DNA of 64,000 nt from contig DAHUZP010000026.1 of assembly GCA_027306505.1 (NCBI GenBank), positions 165,103 to 229,102 of the forward strand, in the 5' to 3' direction. Below, one piece after another: positions 1 through 7,219 of this stretch. Each line of letters begins with the position of its first letter. Within the stretch, counting starts at the first letter, position 1. Origin of the DNA: Thermoplasmata archaeon. Lineage in GTDB: Archaea > Thermoplasmatota > Thermoplasmata > Lutacidiplasmatales > UBA184. Under the pieces are notes generated by a model, which did not search any database, was not told where the DNA came from, and was given only the letters and a program-made list of their open reading frames with translations. The position numbers and the translations under genes are program-made.

Positions 1-240
1 GAGATGCAGGGCCGCTACTTCTCTGTGGACGGGCTCATCAGCTTCGGCATCCTCCCCGTGGCGCAGATCGCCGGTGGGATCCTGATCACGCTCTACGGGG
101 TCCAGCGGGTCTTTCTGCTTGCCGGGGCCGGGATGGTCGTCACGGGAGCGCTCTTCTGCCTGTGGCCCGCGCTGTGGCACTGGGGCGTTCGCGGGCCCCC
201 TTCGTCGGGGCCCCCGCGGAAGTCGGCGGGGTCCGCGTGA
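1..240 (+). CDS. MFS transporter, C-terminal fragment
   Basis: This is the 3' end of a gene that begins before the window; the frame is open from base 1, so the internal ATG at base 4 is probably not the true start. The text reads EMQGRYFSVDGLISFG followed by two hydrophobic helices. That fits the last two transmembrane segments of the MFS_3 type, where a VPxExxGR-like loop precedes helix 11. It ends in a short Pro/Ser-rich cytoplasmic tail. Substrate cannot be judged. It converges on the next gene at 383. Confidence 0.7.
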   Translation, partial: EMQGRYFSVDGLISFGILPVAQIAGGILITLYGVQRVFLLAGAGMVVTGALFCLWPALWHWGVRGPPSSGPPRKSAGSA

Positions 241-382
241 GCCCCCCTGCCACCGTGGGTCGCTCGTCCCCGACATGACCCTCCCAACGGACGGAGCTTC
301 CCCGCGTGGCGTGTCGCTCTAGGCCCGGGGAGGGGGACCCGCAGACCTCGACACCCGTGCGCTCGAGCGTCCCCGGAGGGCC

Positions 383-676
383 TCAGAGGGCCTGGGACGC
401 GAGGTCCACCAGGATGGGGCGGGAGGGCGGATCGGGCTTCCCCTGGAGCGTCCGAAGCCGCCGTTCCAGGTCCAAGAGCATCGAGAGGAAGACGCGCTCG
501 GTCAGGTCCCCGCTCGAGAGCATGGTGCCCTGCGCCACGTACCGGCGGGCCCCCTGCATCAGCTCCCGGAAGTTCTCTCGGTCCTTGGGGTCGGTGAGCG
601 CCCGGCCGAACTCCCGGTCCCATCGAGCGAGCCGCTCCTCTAGAGCGTCACGGTAGGTCGGAACAGTCCGTCCCAT
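383..676 (-). CDS. small conserved-looking helical protein
   Basis: A 97-residue, soluble, charged and helical protein (ALEERLARWDREFGRAL at the N-terminus). No known family is recognised. The ATG at 676 is preceded by a strong Shine-Dalgarno, GGAGGTGA, five bases upstream, which settles the start even though it lies 37 nt inside the end of the upstream RadA-like gene. The overlap implies translational coupling, and a functional link to that degenerate recombinase paralogue is plausible but is inference only. Confidence 0.65.
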   Translation of the reverse strand: MGRTVPTYRDALEERLARWDREFGRALTDPKDRENFRELMQGARRYVAQGTMLSSGDLTERVFLSMLLDLERRLRTLQGKPDPPSRPILVDLASQAL

Positions 677-1566
677 GGCGTCACCTCCGTTGGCCGGTCG
701 AACCGCTCGTTCCCCGGGGCGGGGGACGGCCCCTCGTCGTCGAACTCCTCCAGGTGCCGCTGATGGGGCGGCAGAGCGAGGAGCGTCAGGGTCTCGGAGC
801 GCTCCTGGGCGGTGAGGCGCACGACGCCGTCCGGTCCGTGCAAGAGCCGCAGCGTCTCGTGGACCGTAGGTCCCTGGCGGGCGAGGCCCGGGAGGACCAG
901 GCGGCCCCCGGTACGCGCCTGCGTCAGCAGGAGCGGTCGGCGGAGCGACCGGGCGAGCCGGCCCAGGACCCCGGCCATGTGCACCTGGAGCGCGACGGAC
1001 TCGTCCGGAGGGACCTCCACGTCCTGGCAGAGGAGCGTGGGGTCGCTCGCCACGAGCAGCGATGGGAGCACGCTACGGGCGAGGAGCGCGTCCCCCCAGG
1101 TCTCCACGAGCGTCACCATCTGGTGGGCGGTGAAGGCCCGGGCGAGGCGGATCCGTCCCAGCACCTCCTGAGGTTCGGCGCCCCATCGACGGGCGAGGGC
1201 GCCCACCGCGTACGGCGAGAACCGGTTCGATCCCTCGCGGAGCGAGACCTCCCCTCCGTGGGAGGCGACCGCGGCGAGGAGGAACGGCAGGAAGCTCGAG
1301 ATCAGCGTGGGCGGGCCCACGAGGGCCGTCGCCTTCCCCGGAGCGAAGGCCTGCTCCAGCCACGGGAAGAGCGACGGGGCCGCCGGAAAGAGCCGGGGAG
1401 GCCCCGCGTAGCGTCCCGCCGACCGCTCGCGAAGCTCGGAAGCAGGGCGCAGCTCTGGGCTCGGGAAGAGCAGGGTCCCGGGGAACGGGGGGTGATGTCC
1501 CCCGGCCGCAGGCCCTAGGGTGACGAGAGGAACGGGTTCGTCGGTCGAAAGGGGGGTCGCGTCCAT
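640..1566 (-). CDS. degenerate RadA/Rad51-family paralogue without P-loop
   Basis: 308 residues. Residues 137-155 (RIRLARAFTAHQMVTLVE) match the conserved RadA core segment that follows the FRPERI region, and FSPYAVGALARRWG corresponds to it. The expected Walker A (GEFGSGKT in RadA) reads GPPTLISS at about 84-91, with no Lys-Thr pair, and the Walker B aspartate strand (VIDSLT) reads VASDPT. It therefore has the RecA fold signature but probably cannot hydrolyse ATP. A regulatory or structural role beside a true RadA is inferred from the analogy with other inactive Rad51 paralogues. A long, folded leader lies upstream (1567-1690). Confidence 0.6.
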   Translation of the reverse strand: MDATPLSTDEPVPLVTLGPAAGGHHPPFPGTLLFPSPELRPASELRERSAGRYAGPPRLFPAAPSLFPWLEQAFAPGKATALVGPPTLISSFLPFLLAAVASHGGEVSLREGSNRFSPYAVGALARRWGAEPQEVLGRIRLARAFTAHQMVTLVETWGDALLARSVLPSLLVASDPTLLCQDVEVPPDESVALQVHMAGVLGRLARSLRRPLLLTQARTGGRLVLPGLARQGPTVHETLRLLHGPDGVVRLTAQERSETLTLLALPPHQRHLEEFDDEGPSPAPGNERFDRPTEVTPWDGLFRPTVTL

Positions 1567-1572
1567 GGTGGT

Positions 1573-1644
1573 TGCTCCTGGGCCGTCCTTCCTCGGACGA
1601 CCGGGAGCACGAGGCGGAGGGGGTCTCTTGAACCCCCAAGGGGG
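1573..1644 (-). promoter_or_regulatory. structured 5' leader of the RadA-like gene
   Basis: On the minus strand, between a TATA-like box at 1711-1720 and the start codon at 1566, the leader can form two elements. The first is a hairpin over 1573-1609 with 14 pairs (9 bp including one wobble, a GC/A internal loop, then 5 bp). The second is a set of mutually exclusive G5/C5 pairings: GGGGG can pair with CCCCC on either side (1619-1637 or 1633-1644 in plus coordinates). Alternative pairing is typical of regulatory leaders, but no known riboswitch class is recognised. Confidence 0.35.
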
Positions 1645-1710
1645 ATGCTGAAACCGTGGGGCCGTGACCGGGCAGGACCCTGCCGCGATCAGGGGACCGG
1701 GGGTGGTGTG

Positions 1711-1720
1711 ACCATATCAA
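1711..1720. promoter_or_regulatory. TATA-like element between divergent genes
   Basis: ACCATATCAA is the only AT-rich stretch between the RadA-like gene (minus) and the PHP gene (plus). Read on either strand it could place a start of transcription about 26 nt away: near 1690 for the minus gene, leaving a leader of about 124 nt, and near 1742 for the plus gene, leaving about 36 nt with an AAGGTAGG ribosome-binding site before 1778. Confidence 0.35.
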
Positions 1721-1777
1721 TCCCTGGGGCCGTCCCCGCCCCCGGCCCGAAGGCAGGGCACGGCGGGTGAAGGTAGG

Positions 1778-2614
1778 ATGTCCGCGCAACGGGGGCGGTC
1801 CTCGGCAAGGGGAGGGGTGGGCCCTTCCGTCGGCCCCTCAACGCTCCCCTCGACCCCGGGAACGGGCCCTCGTCCTTCCGCCCCATCTCTCCGCGCGGGC
1901 GTCGGCGGAGCGCCGCCCCCCGTCGAGGGGCGGGCCCTCTCCGACCCGCGCTACGACTTCCACTCGCACACGTTCCTGACGGACGGGGAGACCGCGGCCA
2001 CCGACATGTGGCTCCAGGCCCTCGCCCTGGGCCACCGGGCCCTCGCCATCACGGACCATCTCTACACCGAGGATCCCAAGCCGATGCTGGAGCGCCTGCT
2101 GCAGGAGCAGAAGGGCTTCGAGTTCGAAGGGCTCACGACCGTGGTCGGTGTCGAGCTCTCCATGGTGCCCCCCCGCCGCATCGCGGAGGCCGCTAAGGGA
2201 GCGCGACGGGCGGGGGCCGAGATCGTCATCGTCCACGGGGAGACCCCGGTCGAGGCGGTCCCCCCGGGCACGAACCGGGCCGCCCTCTCCTCCAACGCCG
2301 TGGACCTCCTCGCCCATCCGGGGCTCCTCACCGAGGAGGAGGCCGAGCTCGCCCGCGCCCACGACGTCGTCCTGGAGCTCTCCACCCGCCGAGGGCACTC
2401 CCTGGGGAACGGGGGGGTCGCGAAGCTCGCGCTCCAGGTCGGAGCGGACCTGGTCGTGGACTCGGACGCCCATGCCCCGGCCCATCTCGTCCGCCAGGAG
2501 TTCGCGAGGAAGGTGGCCCTGGGCGCGGGCGTGCCGCTCGCGCACGTGACGAAGGTCGTCACGGAGACCCCGCTCCAGCTGCTGAAGCGCCTGGGGAAGG
2601 CCGGTCGCAGCTAG
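1778..2614 (+). CDS. PHP-domain phosphoesterase
   Basis: 278 residues. After a low-complexity N-terminal stretch of about 55 residues, a complete small PHP domain follows: YDFHSHTF (HxH metal motif), ALAITDH, VGVELS, IVIVHGE, DLLAHPG, VLELS and VVDSDAH. These are the metal ligands of YcdX/histidinol-phosphatase-like phosphoesterases, which hydrolyse phosphate esters with a trinuclear metal site. Substrate is unknown; an RNase P p30-like role was considered, but the ligand set is intact as in a hydrolase. The ATG at 1778 has an upstream AAGGTAGG, but a start closer to the PHP domain cannot be excluded. Confidence 0.8.
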   Translation: MSAQRGRSSARGGVGPSVGPSTLPSTPGTGPRPSAPSLRAGVGGAPPPVEGRALSDPRYDFHSHTFLTDGETAATDMWLQALALGHRALAITDHLYTEDPKPMLERLLQEQKGFEFEGLTTVVGVELSMVPPRRIAEAAKGARRAGAEIVIVHGETPVEAVPPGTNRAALSSNAVDLLAHPGLLTEEEAELARAHDVVLELSTRRGHSLGNGGVAKLALQVGADLVVDSDAHAPAHLVRQEFARKVALGAGVPLAHVTKVVTETPLQLLKRLGKAGRS

Positions 2615-2620
2615 GACCGT

Positions 2621-2638
2621 GCGGCCCGGCGGGGCCGC
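2621..2638. terminator. GC hairpin between convergent genes
   Basis: GCGGCCC, loop GGCG, GGGCCGC: a perfect 7-bp stem lying 7 nt after the PHP stop and 10 nt from the stop of the opposing MFS gene. No T-tract follows. It belongs to a series of similar hairpins at convergent junctions in this window. Confidence 0.4.
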
Positions 2639-2647
2639 TCCGGGGGA

Positions 2648-3967
2648 CTAGCGCATCCCGGGCAGCGCCAGGCGTCGGGGCCAGCCCCGCAGGCGCCCGT
2701 GCGCGACACCACGGTCCTCCGGGGCCGGAGCTCGGAGCCGAGTGAGGAAGATCCAGATGGGGATCGCGAGGGCGATCGTGCCGAGCACGAGGAAGTACCG
2801 GTGGAACAGGGCGAGCGTCAGGGGAGCGGAGCCCAGCAGGAGGAAGGTGAAGACGAGGTTCGAGAGGCGCCCGATGCCGAGGGCCATCTCCCTTCCCGTC
2901 GCGGCCGAGGGGAGCGACCCTGTGGGGAAGAGCGTGGTGTAGGCCCGAAGGAGGGCGACCTGGAGCCCCCCCGCGACCCCGGCGATCCCGAGCAGGGCGA
3001 CCTGCCAGAGCTGCACGGTCACGCCGAGACCCCAGAGCCAACCGACGAAGACCAGGTAGCCCAGGAGGGCCGGGACCCAGGTGGTTCGACGGCGGTCCGC
3101 CCAACGGGCGGTGAGCGGGGCGACGACGGCGCCGAAGATCGAGACCACCGAGACGATGAGCCCGACGTCCAAGAGCGAGCGGTCGGCCAGGACGAAGAGG
3201 AAGAGGGGATAGACCACCCAGCTCGTGTCCGTGAAGCCGAGCAGCCCGTAGGCGACCGCGAACCGTCGGTACCCTCGGACACGGAAGGGCGAGGTCACGG
3301 TCGAGCCGGAGCGGGCCGCGGGCCTGGGGAGGTCCAGGGACATGAGGAATGCCCCGAGGTAGAGCGTCGCCGCGAGGACGAAGACCGCAGGCAGGCCCAG
3401 CCCATGCTGCGCCGCGAGGAAGCCTCCCACCGCGGGCCCCACCACCCCGGCGAACCCGGGAAGCGCCACGCCGATGACGGTAATCTCCTGGATCTTCTTC
3501 CGGCCGTCGGTGAGGTCGTAGAGGTAGGTGTTGAAGGGGGGCCAGAAGAGGGCGAGCCCCAACCCCCAGGAAAGCCCCAGGAGTATGGGGTACCCGAAGG
3601 TCGAGAGGGAGACCTGGAAGGCCCCCAGGGCGAGAATGCCGACGGGCAGGAGCCGTGTGAACGAGGGGCCCCTCCAGCGCTGGAGGAGGAGGGGCGTGAA
3701 CGCGAGGACCGAGAAGACCGGCACCAGCAGGAGGAGCAGGAAGGTGAGGGAGTCCCCTCCCAGTTCGTAGAGGTAGATCGGAACGAACGTCGAGCTCAGG
3801 CCGGAGGCGGTGAAGAAGAGCGCCGCGACGAGGAAGAGGAGTCGACCGGGGCCGGTGGGCAGCCAGTCGAGAAGGGCAGCCCCCCGGCCCTTCTGGCCGT
3901 CGCAGGCGAGGGCCCTCTCCGCCCCTCCCGCGGAGGGCCGCTCCCTGTCGGACGATGTCGTATCCAT
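2648..3967 (-). CDS. MFS transporter
   Basis: 439 residues with about twelve hydrophobic helices starting after a 40-residue charged N-terminal tail. The cytoplasmic loop between helices 2 and 3 is short (QRWRGPSFTRLLP), and DLTDGRKKIQEITVIG resembles the loop before helix 5 of sugar or drug MFS members. A TATA-like CTTTATGT (4003-3996) lies about 30 nt upstream of the ATG, giving a leader of only a few bases. Substrate unknown. Confidence 0.8.
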   Translation of the reverse strand: MDTTSSDRERPSAGGAERALACDGQKGRGAALLDWLPTGPGRLLFLVAALFFTASGLSSTFVPIYLYELGGDSLTFLLLLLVPVFSVLAFTPLLLQRWRGPSFTRLLPVGILALGAFQVSLSTFGYPILLGLSWGLGLALFWPPFNTYLYDLTDGRKKIQEITVIGVALPGFAGVVGPAVGGFLAAQHGLGLPAVFVLAATLYLGAFLMSLDLPRPAARSGSTVTSPFRVRGYRRFAVAYGLLGFTDTSWVVYPLFLFVLADRSLLDVGLIVSVVSIFGAVVAPLTARWADRRRTTWVPALLGYLVFVGWLWGLGVTVQLWQVALLGIAGVAGGLQVALLRAYTTLFPTGSLPSAATGREMALGIGRLSNLVFTFLLLGSAPLTLALFHRYFLVLGTIALAIPIWIFLTRLRAPAPEDRGVAHGRLRGWPRRLALPGMR

Positions 3968-4375
3968 GTGTATAATGTATGCAGAGGTCGCTTACACATA
4001 AAGTGGATTGGGCCCCTGCGGCGAGAGGCCCGCACGGCCGCCGCGTCCGCACCGTGGGCCCGGGACCCCCCTCGCCCTTCGGTGGTCGGGTCGGCGCCCG
4101 TCGGTCTCTGGGGTCCGCGACCTCCTGGGTCGGGGGCGCGGCCGCCTCGAACACACCGTTTTGAGGGGTTCGGTCCATCGTCCGAGCGGACCGGTCATGT
4201 TCGTGGCTCCTGCCCCCTCCACCCCTCCCTCCTCCTGGGCCGAGGGGCTCCCCATCGGCCTCGCGCTGGCAGGGGCCCTGCCCCTGTTCCATGCGCGGGC
4301 GCCTCCCGCCCTTCTCACGCGCTGGCCCTACCTTCCTCCCCGAGGCCGCTTCCCTGTTCGAGGGACCGCTCCTCC
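3968..4375. other. divergent intergenic region between two MFS genes
   Basis: About 400 bp separate the two divergent transporters. The first 40 bp are AT-rich and carry the promoter of the minus gene (3995-4003). The remaining 370 bp are GC-rich with no convincing coding frame: ORFs on both strands are Pro/Arg/Ala-rich with no conserved features. Only a weak 6-bp inverted repeat (CGGTCC...GGACCG near 4162-4185) was seen, and no clear TATA box for the plus-strand gene. Confidence 0.5.
3995..4003 (-). promoter_or_regulatory. TATA box of the MFS gene at 3967
   Basis: On the minus strand this reads CTTTATGTG, centred about 30 nt before the ATG. It would start a transcript with a very short leader, in keeping with other promoters in this window. 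Confidence 0.5.
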
Positions 4376-5626
4376 ATGACGTCGGGTGGGCTCGGTCAGG
4401 GGGAAGGACCTCCCCAGGACGTGGAACGGACGCGGGGACCCTTCCGACGGATCGCCTACGTGCTCGCCGTGACCGCCTTCGGGGCCGGGCTTCCGACGCC
4501 GCTCTACTCGCTCTATCAGCAGCAGTATGGGTTCTCCTCGATCGTCCTCGCCGAGATCTTCGCCTCCTACACCGTGGGCGTGCTGCTCACCATGTTCTTC
4601 CTCGCTCCGCAGTCCGACGCCATCGGGACGCGGCCGGTCCTCTACATCGGGATGCTCCTCACGGCCCTCTCTGGCGTGGTCTTCATCGTCGCGAGCAGCA
4701 TCCTGTGGCTCGCGCTCGCCCGCTTCATCTCGGGCCTTGCGGTGGGCGCCACCACCAGCACGGCCACCGTCTCGATGACCCATCGCGAACCGCGTCGGGA
4801 CGAGCATCATGTCGCCCGGGTGTCGGTGGCGGCGAACTTCGGGGCCGTCGCGACGGGGGTCCTGCTCAGCAGCGCGACCGTCGCGTTCCTCCCGCATCCG
4901 GAGTCCCTGGTGTACGTCTACCTGATCGTCGCGTCGGCGGTGGGGATCTTCTTCGTGCGGATCACGCCGCCGCACCCCCATGCGAACCCGAACGGCAGGC
5001 CCCCGATCGAGCGGGTCCAGGTCCCGCGGTCCGTCCGACGGCCGTTCCTGGTCGCCGTGGGTGGTGTCGCCGCCTGCTACGCGATCTATGGCTACTTCGC
5101 CTCCCTCGCCCCCGCGGCGGTCCGGGAGGCGCTGAAGGTCCCGGGCTGGGAGGCCGCCGCGTTCGTCGCGGTGATGTTCGGGGGGGCTTCGCTCGTCCAG
5201 GTCCTCCTGGGTAAGGTCCGGGACCGCAACGCCCTCCTCATCGGCCTTCCGCTCCTCGCCATCGCTCTCGTGCTCTTCGTCCTCACTCTGCCCCTGGCTT
5301 CGATCCCCCTCCTGCTCGTCGCGGGCGCCCTCATGGGCATCGGGGTGGGCTACGTCTACATGGGAAGCGTGACGCTCGTCGACCGGGTCACGCCGAAGTC
5401 GATGGGCGCGGAGGTCCTCTCGGGATTCTATCTCGCGGGCTACCTCGCGCTCGCGGTCCCGACGCTCGGGCTCGCGGTGGTCGCCGACCAGCTGGGGCTC
5501 TCCGCCTCGGGGACGACCTTCGGGGTCGTGCTCGCCGTGTTCGTGGCGTTCATCTATCTCGCGACACGCTGGACACCTCTTCCTCCCGGAGGGGAGGGGC
5601 GGCCGACACCCAACGAGGGTCACTGA
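4376..5626 (+). CDS. MFS transporter
   Basis: 416 residues. A 25-residue soluble N-terminus is followed by about twelve transmembrane helices. The first begins RIAYVLAVTAFGAGLPTPLY, a common opening of MFS drug/sugar exporters, and a glycine-rich helix 4-5 segment (ALARFISGLAVGATTSTATVS) contains the family's RFxxGxxxG signature. The open frame extends far upstream, but that part is antisense to the divergent MFS gene and non-coding; the ATG at 4376 is the first that gives a normal family length. Confidence 0.8.
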   Translation: MTSGGLGQGEGPPQDVERTRGPFRRIAYVLAVTAFGAGLPTPLYSLYQQQYGFSSIVLAEIFASYTVGVLLTMFFLAPQSDAIGTRPVLYIGMLLTALSGVVFIVASSILWLALARFISGLAVGATTSTATVSMTHREPRRDEHHVARVSVAANFGAVATGVLLSSATVAFLPHPESLVYVYLIVASAVGIFFVRITPPHPHANPNGRPPIERVQVPRSVRRPFLVAVGGVAACYAIYGYFASLAPAAVREALKVPGWEAAAFVAVMFGGASLVQVLLGKVRDRNALLIGLPLLAIALVLFVLTLPLASIPLLLVAGALMGIGVGYVYMGSVTLVDRVTPKSMGAEVLSGFYLAGYLALAVPTLGLAVVADQLGLSASGTTFGVVLAVFVAFIYLATRWTPLPPGGEGRPTPNEGH

Positions 5627-5787
5627 TCCATCGCTCGGTGGGTCCGAGGGCAATGCAGGGGCGGGTACCCCACCGTCAACCCGACCTCACGGAGCCCGCT
5701 TACCAGGTCCGGGGCTCAACATGGCAGCCCTGGGCGGGGCCGTCGCTCGACGCGCCGCCCTCCTAGGGGTGCACGAAGGAGCAGGCG

Positions 5788-6273
5788 ATGCTGGCGAACC
5801 CACCGAAGCGAACGGTGACGACCTTGAGAACGACCGCTCCCACCTCGATGGGGGAGTACATGGACCGCGTCTTCGAGACGTTCCGGAACGAGATGCTCAC
5901 CGGGCTCCTTCCCCGTGGGGCCCTCTGGGAGTTCGGACCGGAGGGACGCTGGATGAACGCCCTCACGGACGTGGAGGACCGGGGCGGCTCCTACGAGGTC
6001 CGCGCCGACCTTCCTGGGGTCCGCAAGGAGGACATCGACCTCCGGATCCAGGGCCGCTGCCTCACCATCGAGGCGAAGGAGACCGCCTCGAAAGAGGAGA
6101 AGGGGAAGAACTTCGTTTCCCGGGAGCGCTCCTACGAGGGGTTCTGCCGGACGCTCGACCTGCCCGAGGACGTGATCGGGGAGAAGATCAGCGCACGGTA
6201 CGAGAACGGCGTCCTCACCCTGAACCTGCCGAAGTCCCACCCGGAGCCGGAGAAGAAGATCCCGGTGAGCTGA
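5788..6273 (+). CDS. hsp20: Hsp20/alpha-crystallin small heat-shock protein
   Basis: 161 residues. The alpha-crystallin domain runs from about residue 58 to the end: DRGGSYEVRADLPGVRKEDIDLRI, then the conserved terminal strand motif YENGVLTLNLPK (A-x-x-x-n-GvL) and a short IPVS C-terminal tail of the I-x-I/V type used in oligomer assembly. ATP-independent holdase activity in the cytoplasm is known for the family. AAGGAG lies eight bases upstream of the ATG; a second in-frame ATG at 5848 would remove a basic N-terminal stretch. Confidence 0.92.
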   Translation: MLANPPKRTVTTLRTTAPTSMGEYMDRVFETFRNEMLTGLLPRGALWEFGPEGRWMNALTDVEDRGGSYEVRADLPGVRKEDIDLRIQGRCLTIEAKETASKEEKGKNFVSRERSYEGFCRTLDLPEDVIGEKISARYENGVLTLNLPKSHPEPEKKIPVS

Positions 6274-6293
6274 GGCGCGAGGAGGCTCGAGGG

Positions 6294-6310
6294 GGCTCCC
6301 TAGCGGAGCC
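6294..6310 (+). terminator. hairpin after Hsp20
   Basis: GGCTCC, loop CTAGC, GGAGCC, a perfect 6-bp stem 20 nt after the Hsp20 stop, with flanking G- and C-runs that may lengthen it. A second hairpin at 6334-6350 serves the opposing gene. Confidence 0.4.
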
Positions 6311-6333
6311 AGTCCCCCAGGGGCCCCCCTTCG

Positions 6334-6350
6334 CCCTCCGCTCGGGAGGG
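6334..6350 (-). terminator. hairpin after the zinc-binding protein gene
   Basis: CCCTCC, loop GCTCG, GGAGGG, a perfect 6-bp stem located 16 nt beyond the stop of the minus-strand gene at 6367. Paired with the plus-strand hairpin at 6294-6310 in the same convergent gap. Confidence 0.4.
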
Positions 6351-6366
6351 GGAAGCGGGGGTCGCG

Positions 6367-7005
6367 CTAGGCGTAGCCCGGGAGAGCGCCCGGCCCGTCC
6401 TTGGGACCGGGGCGTGGAGGGGCGGGTCCCGGGGGCAGGTGCTCCGTCGGTTCCCCCGACCCGGGGATGCCGTGGCCCCGAGCGTGGCGCGTCCGGCAGA
6501 TCTGGCACATCCGCCGGTCGCAGCAGTCGCACTCGCTCACGTTCGGGGTCGGAAGGTGGCAGGAGGGGCACATGTCCTTCGCGTTCCAGGCCTGGGCGAG
6601 GACCTGGAGCACGCAACGGGAGAGGCCCACGTAGGCTTGGAGCACCGCGGGGTGGTCGTGGGGGACGGCGCGGGAGAACTCGAGCACCGGGACCAGGGCG
6701 CCTTCCGCGAGGAACACGCCGACCCTCCACTCCACCCCTTCGGCCAGGCCCTTGAGGAGGACCATGGGCTCCCCACCGGGTCCTCGGGAGGTGAGGGGGG
6801 TCGCAGGAGCGACGTTGGTCGGGGATTCGAGGGGGGTCTCGGTGGGCTCGGGGGTCACCACCCGGACGTTGACCCGGTGGAGATCGTCATCGGAGGACGG
6901 CGAGGACGGGCCCTTCCCGCCCGTCGACTTCGAGGTGGACGGGTCCCCCGACTCCTTCGACGTGCTCCCTTCTCCGGTCCCCTCTTCGAGGTTGGACCTC
7001 CGCAT
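6367..7005 (-). CDS. unknown protein with a cysteine-rich zinc-binding motif
   Basis: 212 residues from the ATG at 7005. The first 80 residues are Ser/Thr/Pro/Asp-rich. A globular middle (MVLLKGLAEGVEWRVGVFL) is followed by CPSCHLPTPNVSECDCCDRR and MCQICRTRH, which together give at least six Cys and several His, enough for two zinc sites of treble-clef or B-box type. The tail is Pro/Gly-rich. Not assigned to a family. The start at 7005 is preferred over 7065 because a palindromic promoter element lies between them. Confidence 0.6.
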   Translation of the reverse strand: MRRSNLEEGTGEGSTSKESGDPSTSKSTGGKGPSSPSSDDDLHRVNVRVVTPEPTETPLESPTNVAPATPLTSRGPGGEPMVLLKGLAEGVEWRVGVFLAEGALVPVLEFSRAVPHDHPAVLQAYVGLSRCVLQVLAQAWNAKDMCPSCHLPTPNVSECDCCDRRMCQICRTRHARGHGIPGSGEPTEHLPPGPAPPRPGPKDGPGALPGYA

Positions 7006-7031
7006 TAATGCGTGAGGTATGCTTAAGCATA
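7001..7031 (-). promoter_or_regulatory. two adjacent perfect palindromes over a start codon and promoter
   Basis: CGCATTAATGCG (7001-7012) covers the ATG of the minus-strand zinc protein, and TATGCTTAAGCATA (7018-7031) lies five bases upstream; both are perfect. The second contains a TATA-like CTTAAGCATA 13-26 nt before the ATG, so it may be the TATA box itself, an operator over it, or both. Such symmetry would suit a dimeric autoregulator. Confidence 0.45.
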
Positions 7032-7219
7032 GCGTGGTCAGTCGCGCGCCGGTCCCGTGCTCCAAGGGGTCGTGGGACGGCCCCGCGAACGCGAGCGACC
7101 AGGACGGGCGTTGACGGGTGGAGGCGAATGTGGAGGCGCTGCCCGGGGCGGGCCTTCCTCCGTGTCAGCTCTTCCGCTCAGGCTCCTGTTGCGCGTCAAG
7201 CTACGTCCACACGCTGATT

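Noticed and set aside
2699..4375. Upstream two thirds of a 975-codon plus-strand frame ending in the MFS gene
   Set aside because: It is antisense to the MFS gene at 2648-3967 and has Glu/Arg/Gly-biased shadow composition; only the part from the ATG at 4376 looks like a protein.
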